DNA of 64,000 bases from Flavobacterium sufflavum (GTDB lineage Bacteria; Bacteroidota; Bacteroidia; Flavobacteriales; Flavobacteriaceae). The stretch spans positions 574,100 to 638,099 of the forward strand of contig NZ_SACJ01000002.1 in the NCBI RefSeq assembly GCF_004016525.1. The letters run 5' to 3'. A program made the translations under genes and the position numbers. The notes beneath the pieces are model-generated. The model saw only the letters and a list, made by a program, of their open reading frames with translations, ran no database searches and was not told where the DNA came from. Below are positions 18,397 through 26,018 of the stretch, piece after piece; within the stretch, counting starts at the first letter, position 1; the number at the start of each line of letters is the position of its first letter.

Positions 18397-18544
18397 TTCT
18401 GGACTTTAAAGTTAGTGGATAATTACATAATGAAATTATATCATACCTATAGAATTAAACAGGTTTAAGGTGTTTAGTTCTTTCAAAATTAACGAAATAT
18501 TCACCCCATAGCGGGTTCATTAATAATTTATAAAAAACAAAACA

Positions 18545-20461
18545 ATGAAGAAATTTAAATTTAATTCAAAGTTGAAAACTCCCCAGAAGGGACTTTTACT
18601 TACGGCTTTAGTTGTTGCACAGCTTAGTTTTGCTCAAAATAAAGCTGATGTGAATTATAAAGGAGTTATTGGTAAAACATTAGCAGAATCAAAAGAATAT
18701 TGGCCAGAACCGGTAAAAGCTCCGGCAGGCGCTCCTAACGTAGTTTGGATTTTGCTGGATGATGTAGGATTCGGTGCTTCCAGTGCTTTTGGTGGTTTGA
18801 TTAACACGCCAACATTTGATGCCTTGGCAAACAATGGATTGCGATATACTAATTTCCATACAACAGCCATTTGTGCACCAACCCGTGCCGCATTATTGAC
18901 AGGTAGAAATTCAGGAAGAGTTCACGTTAGTGGTTTTTCACACACCGTTTTATCGGCAGGTTTCCCGGGTTGGGACGGAAGAATTCCAGCGGATAAAGGA
19001 ACAATTGCCGAGATTTTAAGAGAGAATGGCTACAACACTTTTGCAGTGGGTAAATATGGAGTAACTCCTGATGAAGATGCTACCGATGCAGGTCCTTTTG
19101 ACAGATGGCCAACAGGGAAAGGATTCGATCATTTCTTTGGTTTCTTAGGTTCTCAAACCGATCAATACAATCCTGATTTAGTGGAAGATCAGGCACATGT
19201 AAAACCGGACGGAAGACATTTAACCGATCAAATTACGGATAAAGCGATTGGTTATATTAAAACACAACAAAAGGCAGCTCCGGGAAAACCATTCTTTTTA
19301 TACTATGCTCCGGGAGCGGTTCATGCCCCACATCAGGTTGCTGAAAAGTGGAGTGATGCTTACAAAGGAAAATTTGACGAAGGTTGGGATGTATACCGTG
19401 AAAAAGCATTGGCAAATCAAAAGAAACTGGGTGTAATTCCTGCTAATGCGGTGTTGCCGGATCGTAATGCACTTATCACTGAATGGAAAAAATTAACTCC
19501 CGATCAAAAGAAACTATATGCAAGATTCATGGAAGTGTATGCCGGATATTTGACGTATACAGATTACGAAATTGGAAGAGTGGTTAATTATTTGAAGGAA
19601 AGCAATCAATTAGATAACACCCTGATTTTTGTTGCCATTGGTGATAACGGTGCGAGTAAAGAGGGAAGTCAGGTAGGTACAATCAGCCAAAATCTTTTTT
19701 CTAAAGGTGTATCTGACGAGCAAAATCTTCAGTCTAATTTGGAGAAAATCGGAGAAATTGGTACAGCAAAAGGCTTGAATACCAATTATCCATTGGGATG
19801 GGCACAGGCTACTAATGCCCCTTTCAAAAATTGGAAACAAGATGCACAATCCGAAGGAGGAACACGTAATCCTTTGATTGTTTTTTATCCAAAAGGTATT
19901 AAAGAAAAAGGCGGAATCAGAAATCAATACAGCCACGTGACGGATATTCTTCCTACTACATTGGAAATTGCAGGAATCAAAGCACCTGAAAAAATTAAAG
20001 AGATTAAGCAGGATATTATTCAGGGTTCGTCTTTGTATGCTTCGTTAAATGATGCTAAAGCGGAATCTTTACACAAAGTACAGTACTATTATATTTTTGG
20101 AAACAGGGCTATTTATAAAGATGGTTGGAAAGCGGCTGCGGCACATGCGAATCCGTTTACCTCACCAAATACTGCGGGTAAAAATCAGGCACCGACACCA
20201 AGCAATTTTGACACTGATGTTTGGGAATTGTACAATCTGAACGAAGATTTTAACGAGCGTAATAACCTGGCTAAAAAGTATCCTGAAAAATTAGCCGAAC
20301 TTAAAAAATTGTTTGACGAACAGGCCAAAGAAAATAACCTGTATCCATTAATTGACTGGAGTGATGTATTGGGTAGAAAAATACACAACCCTTCAGGAGA
20401 TAAAAATCAAAATATTCAGGAATTAATTCATAAGACACCTCAAACAGGTAGCACTAATTAA
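18545..20461 (+). CDS. Exported formylglycine-dependent sulfatase (second paralogue)
   Basis: The 638-residue protein has the same architecture as the sulfatase at 16264. It has a signal peptide (residues 1-31), metal ligands Asp72-Asp73 in WILLDDVGFG, activation motif CAPTR at residues 110-114, and the later GDNGAS metal site. It diverges from its paralogue in the loop after GASKEG and near the C-terminus, so the two may differ in substrate. The presence of Cys rather than Ser in the motif means it depends on an aerobic formylglycine-generating enzyme (22900) or an anaerobic maturase. The 376-base gap upstream holds a small ORF and a weak operator-like sequence near 18446. Confidence 0.93.
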   Translation: MKKFKFNSKLKTPQKGLLLTALVVAQLSFAQNKADVNYKGVIGKTLAESKEYWPEPVKAPAGAPNVVWILLDDVGFGASSAFGGLINTPTFDALANNGLRYTNFHTTAICAPTRAALLTGRNSGRVHVSGFSHTVLSAGFPGWDGRIPADKGTIAEILRENGYNTFAVGKYGVTPDEDATDAGPFDRWPTGKGFDHFFGFLGSQTDQYNPDLVEDQAHVKPDGRHLTDQITDKAIGYIKTQQKAAPGKPFFLYYAPGAVHAPHQVAEKWSDAYKGKFDEGWDVYREKALANQKKLGVIPANAVLPDRNALITEWKKLTPDQKKLYARFMEVYAGYLTYTDYEIGRVVNYLKESNQLDNTLIFVAIGDNGASKEGSQVGTISQNLFSKGVSDEQNLQSNLEKIGEIGTAKGLNTNYPLGWAQATNAPFKNWKQDAQSEGGTRNPLIVFYPKGIKEKGGIRNQYSHVTDILPTTLEIAGIKAPEKIKEIKQDIIQGSSLYASLNDAKAESLHKVQYYYIFGNRAIYKDGWKAAAAHANPFTSPNTAGKNQAPTPSNFDTDVWELYNLNEDFNERNNLAKKYPEKLAELKKLFDEQAKENNLYPLIDWSDVLGRKIHNPSGDKNQNIQELIHKTPQTGSTN

Positions 20462-20529
20462 TTGCTTAATCGTGAATTCAGGTCTTTTATTGGAACCTAA
20501 AAGGCCTGATTCTTTTAAAAATTATACAA

Positions 20530-20649
20530 ATGAAACTAATAGATTTTCAAATAATAGCAAAAAAAATTATCGTTGGGATAATCGTCTTTTTAGTACCACT
20601 ACTGATTTTAGCTGGAGGTTTAACATTATTAAAAACTTTTTTAAATTAA
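20530..20649 (+). CDS. Small single-span membrane protein, 39 residues
   Basis: ATG 20530 encodes MKLIDFQIIAKKIIVGIIVF followed by LVPLLILAGGLTLLKTFLN. One hydrophobic segment spans about residues 13-33. The stop is 6 bases before the hydroxylase-like gene, so translational coupling is likely. Like the 43-residue protein at 18265 it follows a sulfatase gene directly. The two share start MKL, size and topology but little sequence. Function unknown. Confidence 0.6.
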   Translation: MKLIDFQIIAKKIIVGIIVFLVPLLILAGGLTLLKTFLN

Positions 20650-20655
20650 AAAATC

Positions 20656-21711
20656 ATGGCATTAGATAAAACAAAATTAAAAAGAGACTTAGGTATTAGT
20701 CTTTTTATTTATAGTTTGCCGGTATTGGCAATTTACCTTTATTTTAAACTAAATAATGGTATTGTAGCAGAATCACAGCTTACATTACCATCTTATTTGG
20801 AATTTTTGCAACCAGTTTTTAAAAACATAAGAAGTTGGGGATTAATTGTATTCTCGATTGTTTTAGGAATTGTCGAATTTACGGCAGGTTTGTATGATGA
20901 TCACTGGACAGGACGTGAACGTAAAGTGGATATCATTTGCTTTTTAGCACCAAAATTGCTTTTACCACCTGTAACAGCATACTTTAGCTTAACCGTTTTA
21001 CCGTATGTAATTCCAAATTTGGCAAACACATTGTCATGGGTGCCATTTTGGGGAGGATTTTTTCTGATTGCAATAGCTGACGATTTAACCCAATATTGGT
21101 ACCACCGTTTGCACCATCAAGTGCCTTTTTTATGGCGTTTTCACAGAACGCATCACTCGGCTCCTTACATGGGAATGGCAATGGCTTCAAGACAAAACTT
21201 CCTTTACACGGTTTTTTTCTCTCAGATTTATTTGACTGCAACCCTGACTTATTTAGGTTTGGGAATACCGGCTTTATTTGTTTTGGTTGTCAAAAGTTTT
21301 ATCACCTTAGGAGCACATTCCAGTCTTGCCTGGGACAAACCGTTTTACAAATACAAAGTATTGCACCCGATTGCCTGGGTTTTAGAACGACTTATTTCTA
21401 CTCCGGCTACGCATCACGCACATCATGCGGATACCAGTGGTGATGGCGTAGGACATTTTAAAGGTAACTTTGGAAATATGTTTTTCTTATGGGATGTGAT
21501 TTTCGGTACGGGTTTAATCACTCGTAAATTTCCAAAATCATACGGAACGAAATCATACAAAAGCGAAGAGTGGTATGCACAATTCCTTTGGCCAATATTT
21601 AAATCTAAAATTGAAGGAAGTCCCTTAGCTGATGGAGTCATTGCTATTCCAATTTCTCAAAAACAGACTGTTCAACCTAATCCAAACGCATATGAGCCAG
21701 TTCAATCTTAA
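20656..21711 (+). CDS. Membrane-bound di-iron hydroxylase, sterol desaturase / fatty acid hydroxylase superfamily
   Basis: The 351-residue protein has four to five membrane segments and the histidine clusters of the superfamily: WYHRLHH, FHRTHHS and ATHHAHHAD, which bind a non-haem di-iron centre. These enzymes use oxygen to hydroxylate or desaturate lipid chains or sterols. It lies in the sulfatase unit, between a small membrane protein (6 bases upstream) and the rhodanese-thioredoxin gene (overlapping by 20 bases). Inference: it might oxidise the lipophilic alcohol or sulfonate/sulfate skeleton, or act on sulfonolipids, which many Bacteroidota contain. That link is speculative. Confidence 0.85.
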   Translation: MALDKTKLKRDLGISLFIYSLPVLAIYLYFKLNNGIVAESQLTLPSYLEFLQPVFKNIRSWGLIVFSIVLGIVEFTAGLYDDHWTGRERKVDIICFLAPKLLLPPVTAYFSLTVLPYVIPNLANTLSWVPFWGGFFLIAIADDLTQYWYHRLHHQVPFLWRFHRTHHSAPYMGMAMASRQNFLYTVFFSQIYLTATLTYLGLGIPALFVLVVKSFITLGAHSSLAWDKPFYKYKVLHPIAWVLERLISTPATHHAHHADTSGDGVGHFKGNFGNMFFLWDVIFGTGLITRKFPKSYGTKSYKSEEWYAQFLWPIFKSKIEGSPLADGVIAIPISQKQTVQPNPNAYEPVQS

Positions 21712-22420
21712 AAGTTTTAAAAACAGTATCACAGCAATAATTTTGCTTTTTACAATTGTCGGTTTTGCCCAAAATCAAAATACAATTACCTTACAATTAG
21801 CTCCTTTTTCTGCAAAAATTAAGGAACAAAAAAATCCTCAGATAGTTGATGCACGAGGTCCCGAGGAGTTTGCATTAAACCATATCAATGGAGCGGTTAA
21901 TTTTAATTTGGAAACAAAAAATTATACCGAGTATGTAGCCCGTTTGGATAAATCAAAACCAGTATTTATCTATTCAATTGGTGCGGGAAGAAGTAATTTA
22001 TTAGCCAAAGAATTATTGAAAAATGGCTTTTCGGAAGTACATGATTTACAAGGAGGAATTGCTGCCTGGATAGGAGGCGGAAAGCCTTTTTACACTAATT
22101 TGAAAAGCAAGTTGACATTGGCGGAATACAATAAAATCATAGCCGATAATAAGAGTGTTTTAGTTGATATAGGTTCCAGATATTGTGGTGCCTGTAAAAA
22201 AGTAAAACCTATTTTGGAAACTATCAGAGCAGAGCAGGGCACTAATTTAAAAATCATAGAAATTGATTTGGAAGAAAGTCCACAAGTGATAGCCGATTTA
22301 AAAACAGTGAAGGTTTTTCCAACTTTGATTTTATACCAAAACGGAAAAATTGTTTTCAAAAAAGACGGTTCGAACGATTTGAAAAAAGAGGTTGATGCGG
22401 CTTTAGCCAATAAAATATAA
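21692..22420 (+). CDS. Exported rhodanese-like / thioredoxin fusion protein
   Basis: Starting at ATG 21692 the 242-residue product has a signal peptide (about residues 1-27, IILLFTIVGFAQ). A rhodanese-like domain follows (about 33-132, IVDARGPEEFALNHINGAVN, and DLQGGIAAWIGGGKPFY). A thioredoxin domain is next (about 140-240) with the active-site YCGACKK at residues 164-170. In the rhodanese loop FIYSIGAGRS the position normally held by the catalytic Cys is Ser95, so sulfurtransferase activity by the usual mechanism is unlikely. The longer upstream start at 21632 lies wholly inside the previous gene and was rejected. It probably acts in the periplasm in thiol handling for the sulfatase unit. 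Confidence 0.87.
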   Translation: MSQFNLKSFKNSITAIILLFTIVGFAQNQNTITLQLAPFSAKIKEQKNPQIVDARGPEEFALNHINGAVNFNLETKNYTEYVARLDKSKPVFIYSIGAGRSNLLAKELLKNGFSEVHDLQGGIAAWIGGGKPFYTNLKSKLTLAEYNKIIADNKSVLVDIGSRYCGACKKVKPILETIRAEQGTNLKIIEIDLEESPQVIADLKTVKVFPTLILYQNGKIVFKKDGSNDLKKEVDAALANKI

Positions 22421-22432
22421 TTTTTATTTATC

Positions 22433-22459
22433 CCTGACAGGTTTTAGAAAGCTGTCAGG
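22433..22459 (+). terminator. Hairpin after the sulfatase unit
   Basis: CCTGACAG (22433-22440) pairs with CTGTCAGG (22452-22459). No T-run follows. It lies 12 bases after the stop codon of the rhodanese-thioredoxin gene and may protect the 3' end. Confidence 0.6.
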
Positions 22460-22472
22460 TTAGTTAATTTTT

Positions 22473-22538
22473 CAACACAGATTTAGTCATTTTTCACAGC
22501 ATGTTTGGTGGGAATTGGCTAAATCTGTGTTGTTTTTT
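22473..22538 (+). terminator. Intrinsic terminator of the SusCD-sulfatase unit
   Basis: CAACACAGATTTAG (22473-22486) pairs perfectly with CTAAATCTGTGTTG (22519-22532), with a 32-base loop, and is followed by six T. It separates the first sulfur unit from the second. Confidence 0.82.
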
Positions 22539-22657
22539 GTTTAAAATCCTGTATGATTAAAAAAAAATATAATTCTGTTTAATCCTTATTTTATATGGGT
22601 TTGCGTAGGTTTTGTGTTCGCTGTTTTTATTGTAAGACAAAAAAATAGAATTCAAAA

Positions 22658-22688
22658 TTTGTAAGTTGGTATTTTTAATATACATTTG
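22658..22688 (+). promoter_or_regulatory. Bacteroidota-type promoter of the FGE-encapsulin unit
   Basis: TTTG at 22658-22661 and TACATTTG at 22681-22688 are 19 bp apart, the same spacing as at 11053. Transcription should start near 22694, within the inverted repeat that follows. Confidence 0.82.
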
Positions 22689-22689
22689 T

Positions 22690-22706
22690 TCTATCAAATT
22701 AATAGA
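22690..22706. promoter_or_regulatory. Candidate sulfur operator, copy 2 (perfect inverted repeat)
   Basis: TCTATCAAATTAATAGA is a perfect TCTAT-N7-ATAGA repeat (six base pairs if the flanking T and A are included), beginning two bases after the -7 element. It matches the site at 11084 in position and in the AATTA centre. Confidence 0.7.
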
Positions 22707-22765
22707 ATTAAAAATTCTAAAACAGAAAAATTTTGAAAAATACCCAATACATCTCTTTTTTAAAA

Positions 22766-22816
22766 ATGCAAGATCTTTTTGCATGTGGCATTCTTTGCCT
22801 GATGTGTTGTTGTTAA
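22766..22816 (+). CDS. Cysteine leader peptide (16 residues, five Cys)
   Basis: ATG 22766 encodes MQDLFACGILCLMCCC and TAA. Three tandem cysteine codons precede the stop and two more lie earlier. It begins about 72 bases after the predicted transcription start and ends 83 bases before the FGE gene. The bases before its ATG (ATCTCTTTTTT) resemble those before the leader at 11170 (ACCTCTTTTTT), and both peptides start MQ. An ATGCAA/TTGCAT hairpin can form over the first codons. No intrinsic terminator is visible before the FGE gene, so control could be by Rho or by masking of the downstream start. Confidence 0.77.
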   Translation: MQDLFACGILCLMCCC

Positions 22817-22899
22817 TGCTTTTGCTTTTTATCCATTGAAATTTTAATACAATAAGTTCCTGATTCGTTCGGGTACGCTGATAATGAAATAATACGAAT

Positions 22900-23979
22900 A
22901 TGAAAAAATATAGTTTAATTGTTGCCATTATTTTATCGGGTTTATATACTGCTTCGGGGCAGGAAAATAAAGCTGTTGCTGTTGTTACAACAACAAGCTG
23001 TGAAGCAATGTGCAAGGCAAATACTTCTAAAAAAGCATTGTTACTGCAATCTATTGAAAAGAAATCTAAAGAAAACACGGCAACTTCTACCGATGGAATG
23101 GTCTGGGTTCAAGGGGGAGAATTCAATATGGGAACCAATGATTATCCCGATGCAAAACCCGTCCATAAAGTAAGTGTAAAAGGCTATTGGATTGATGAAC
23201 ACGAGGTAACCAATGCCCAGTTTGCAGCTTTTGTAGCTGCGACTAATTATGTAACTATTGCCGAAAGGCCTTTAAATCCGGCTGATTATCCGGGAGTTCC
23301 ACTTGAAAATTTAGTGCCGGGTTCGGCAGTATTTGTACCGCCAACAACAAAGGTTTCTTTGGATAATATACAGCAATGGTGGCAGTATGTTCCGGGAGCC
23401 AGTTGGAAACATCCCAGTGGACCGGAAAGCAGTATTGAAGGACTCGAAAATAATCCTGTAGTACAAGTTAGTTATCTGGATGCCAAAGCTTATGCTGAAT
23501 GGGCTGGAAAGCGATTGCCAACAGAGGCTGAGTGGGAGTTTGCCGCCAGAGCAGGAAGAGAGCATACTAAATATTATTGGGGTCAGGAGTTGAAACCGAA
23601 TGGGAAATGGCTAGCCAATATTTTTCAGGGAACTTTCCCGAATAATAATACCGCCGAAGACGGTTTTGCAGCCGCAGCTCCTGTAAAGTCTTTCCCTAAA
23701 AACCCTTTAGGAATCTATGATTTGGAAGGAAATGTATGGGAATGGTGTAACGATTTATACCGTGATGATTATTATAAAACGAGTCCCGGTGATAATCCAA
23801 AAGGGCCTTTAGAAAGTCATGATCCGGAAGAGCCGGGTGTTGAAAAACACGTTCAAAGAGGTGGCTCTTATTTGTGTAGCGACCAATATTGTATTCGTTA
23901 TGTAGCTGGCAGCCGAGGCAAAGGAGAAACGACAAGCGCTTGTAATCACTTAGGATTTAGATGTGTGAAGGACAAATAG
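22900..23979 (+). CDS. Formylglycine-generating enzyme (sulfatase-modifying factor)
   Basis: FGE oxidises the Cys of sulfatase CxPxR motifs to formylglycine using oxygen and copper. The 359-residue protein has a signal peptide (residues 1-20, LYTASGQ), so it acts in the periplasm where the two sulfatases are exported. The FGE-sulfatase domain covers about 65-357, with MVWVQGGEFNMGTND, WIDEHEVTNAQFAAFV, RLPTEAEWEFAARAG and GNVWEWCNDLY. The catalytic pair is Cys326 and Cys331 in GGSYLCSDQYCIRY, as in bona fide FGEs, so it is not one of the many inactive or non-sulfatase homologues. It heads the operon with cysteine synthesis and encapsulin genes. Confidence 0.94.
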   Translation: MKKYSLIVAIILSGLYTASGQENKAVAVVTTTSCEAMCKANTSKKALLLQSIEKKSKENTATSTDGMVWVQGGEFNMGTNDYPDAKPVHKVSVKGYWIDEHEVTNAQFAAFVAATNYVTIAERPLNPADYPGVPLENLVPGSAVFVPPTTKVSLDNIQQWWQYVPGASWKHPSGPESSIEGLENNPVVQVSYLDAKAYAEWAGKRLPTEAEWEFAARAGREHTKYYWGQELKPNGKWLANIFQGTFPNNNTAEDGFAAAAPVKSFPKNPLGIYDLEGNVWEWCNDLYRDDYYKTSPGDNPKGPLESHDPEEPGVEKHVQRGGSYLCSDQYCIRYVAGSRGKGETTSACNHLGFRCVKDK

Positions 23980-24014
23980 CAGCACTGATTTTTAAACATA
24001 AAAGCTAAATTATT

Positions 24015-24839
24015 ATGAAATCTTTTTACCAAGAAATAGCCCAACAGCATCAAGACTTCCTGATTCTGCCAAAAAAGAAATTAATCCATCAATTTATAGA
24101 TGAGTTGTTTTCGGTTTTGTTTTCGAATACCTCAAAATCTTTCGGGAATGTGACTATCATCGAAGAAAAATTCACAGAATTAGAAATACAATTTAATGAG
24201 CTGGTTTTGGATTTTGAACCCAAAAACGAGAGAAGCCAGCAACAGACCAAAACGTTTTTTGAGGCATTACCCAATTTACATAAAAAGGCATTAAGTGATG
24301 CCAAAACTATTTTTGCCAAAGACCCGGCTGCAAAATCTTTAGAAGAAGTTTTGTATACCTATCCCGGTTTTTTTGCAATTGCCATTTATCGTTTTTCACA
24401 TCAGATTTGGAAACAGGATTTGAAATTGTTGGCCCGAACCATTTCGGAATATGCACACAGTAAAACCAGTATCGAAATCCATCCCGGAGCACAAATAGGC
24501 GATGAATTTGCCATAGATCACGGAACCGGAATCGTGATTGGAGAAACCGTAATTATTGGGAATAATGTTCAAATATATCAAGGAGTTACCCTTGGCGCTT
24601 TGAGTGTCAAAAAAGGAGAAGCATCCATAAAAAGACATCCAACGATTGAAAACAACGTCATTATTTATGCCAATAGTACCATTCTTGGTGGACAAACAAC
24701 CGTAGGCAGGGATTCTATCATTGGAGGAAATGTTTGGTTGACGTATACCATTCCGTCTAATTCGGTGGTTTATCATAAAAACGAAATCAGGGTTAAGGAC
24801 AATAATCCTTTTCCGGAGCCTATTTTTTATTCGATTTAG
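24015..24839 (+). CDS. cysE: Serine O-acetyltransferase
   Basis: This enzyme makes O-acetylserine from serine and acetyl-CoA, the first step of cysteine synthesis. Of 274 residues, the first 140 or so are helical and the rest is a left-handed beta helix of hexapeptide repeats (IEIHPGAQIGDEFAIDHGTG, IVIGETVIIGNNVQIYQGVTLG). The catalytic His in AIDHGTG and the loop before RHPTIENNV are as in SAT. It follows the FGE gene by 35 bases. Serine acetyltransferase genes are frequent companions of family 2A encapsulins. The closest subgroup is the longer, EpsC-like SAT rather than enterobacterial CysE. Confidence 0.93.
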   Translation: MKSFYQEIAQQHQDFLILPKKKLIHQFIDELFSVLFSNTSKSFGNVTIIEEKFTELEIQFNELVLDFEPKNERSQQQTKTFFEALPNLHKKALSDAKTIFAKDPAAKSLEEVLYTYPGFFAIAIYRFSHQIWKQDLKLLARTISEYAHSKTSIEIHPGAQIGDEFAIDHGTGIVIGETVIIGNNVQIYQGVTLGALSVKKGEASIKRHPTIENNVIIYANSTILGGQTTVGRDSIIGGNVWLTYTIPSNSVVYHKNEIRVKDNNPFPEPIFYSI

Positions 24840-24843
24840 TTGT

Positions 24844-24941
24844 TTTTTAGTCCCTAGTACTTAGTCCTTAGTACAAATCTAGAGACTAGGAACTAAGCAC
24901 TAAAAACTAAGGACTACGGACTAAGTACTAGGGACTAAAAA
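24844..24941. repeat. Long perfect inverted repeat built of ACTAAG-like words between cysE and cysM
   Basis: The arms at 24844-24867 and 24918-24941 are perfect 24-base reverse complements (TTTTTAGTCCCTAGTACTTA and its partner, plus four more bases). The 50-base interior is made of the same CTAAGG/CTTAGT words. It lies in the transcribed gap between two genes of one operon and would form a large hairpin in the mRNA, perhaps tuning the relative levels of the flanking genes. It resembles low-complexity intergenic repeats seen elsewhere in the window. Confidence 0.85.
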
Positions 24942-24969
24942 CTAAGTATTAAAAAAAGAATTACAAAAA

Positions 24970-25890
24970 ATGAAATATCAAAATATATTAGAAACCATAG
25001 GGAATACACCCCACGTAAAACTGAACAAACTTTTTCCAACGCATCAGGTTTGGATAAAATTAGAAAAATCAAATCCGGGATCGAGTATCAAAGACAGAAT
25101 TGCCTTGGCGATGATTGAAGATGCAGAGGAAAAAGGGCTTTTAAATCCTGATTCGATTATTATCGAACCCACTTCCGGAAACACAGGAATTGGATTGGCA
25201 TTAGTAGCCGCTGTAAAAGGATACAAAGTAATCTTGGTAATGCCGGAATCGATGAGTATCGAAAGAAGAAAAATCATGAATGCCTATGGCGCAGAATTTG
25301 TTCTGACACCAAGAGAAAAAGGAACTGCAGGAGCGGTAGAAAAAGCACATGAATTAGCGGCTTCGACTCCCAATTCGTTTTTGCCTTTGCAATTCAATAA
25401 TCCGGCGAATGTGGCAGTTCACGAAAGAACCACCGCCCAGGAAATTCTAAAAGATTTCCCCGATGGAATTGATTATTTAATCACCGGAGTGGGAACCGGC
25501 GGACATATTACGGGAGTTTCCAAAATTTTAAAACAACATTTCCCCAAGTTGAAAACCTTTGCTGTTGAGCCGGCATTATCGCCGGTTTTAAGCGGTGGTA
25601 TAGCTTCACCGCATCCCATTCAGGGTATTGGCGCCGGATTTGTTCCGGATGTTTTTAAAAGGGAACATGTAGATGAAATCATTACCGTTGAAAAAGGAGA
25701 TGCCTTTGAATTTTCAAAAAAATTAACCAAAACAGAAGGAATTTTTTCAGGAATTTCTACAGGAGCTGCTTTGGCGGGAGTTTCTAAAAAGCTTGAGGGG
25801 ATACCTGAAAACGCAGTAATTCTAACTTTTAATTACGATACCGGAGAACGATATTTGTCTGTAGATGAGTTGTTTGATTCGGTTTTGTAG
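24970..25890 (+). CDS. cysM: Cysteine synthase (O-acetylserine sulfhydrylase, CysM/CysK type)
   Basis: This PLP enzyme replaces the acetyl group of O-acetylserine with sulfide to give cysteine. The 306-residue protein has the PLP lysine Lys41 in NPGSSIKDR, the substrate loop [12 protein letters not shown], the phosphate-binding [11 protein letters not shown] and the C-terminal GISTGAAL. Length and motifs are standard; whether it is closer to CysK or CysM cannot be settled by eye. It lies downstream of serine acetyltransferase, separated by the large inverted repeat, and upstream of the encapsulin, so the three proteins plausibly form a sulfide-to-cysteine route that feeds the encapsulated desulfurase. 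Confidence 0.94.
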   Translation: MKYQNILETIGNTPHVKLNKLFPTHQVWIKLEKSNPGSSIKDRIALAMIEDAEEKGLLNPDSIIIEPTSGNTGIGLALVAAVKGYKVILVMPESMSIERRKIMNAYGAEFVLTPREKGTAGAVEKAHELAASTPNSFLPLQFNNPANVAVHERTTAQEILKDFPDGIDYLITGVGTGGHITGVSKILKQHFPKLKTFAVEPALSPVLSGGIASPHPIQGIGAGFVPDVFKREHVDEIITVEKGDAFEFSKKLTKTEGIFSGISTGAALAGVSKKLEGIPENAVILTFNYDTGERYLSVDELFDSVL

Positions 25891-26018
25891 GCAGGAGGAT
25901 TTAACAAAAATAACAAGTAGTCGATGTGGATAATTAATCGTAAAACATTAAATTAGCAGAAGAGTACTACGCAATAGAATTTTACGAATACATTATTAAA
26001 TAATCTAAAACTAAGAAA

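Noticed and set aside
18446..18463. Possible further sulfur operator CCTATAGAATTAAACAGG before the second sulfatase
   Set aside because: The centre AGAATTA matches but the right half-site is shifted by one base and no TAnnTTTG promoter is seen at the expected distance. Kept only as a hint.
22557..23078. 173-codon minus-strand ORF opposite the leader and FGE start
   Set aside because: It overlaps the promoter, operator, leader and the secure FGE N-terminus and encodes a low-complexity Phe/Asn-rich sequence; a shadow frame.
24844..24941. CRISPR-like array
   Set aside because: The units are 6-9 base words without spacers of constant length, forming one palindrome.
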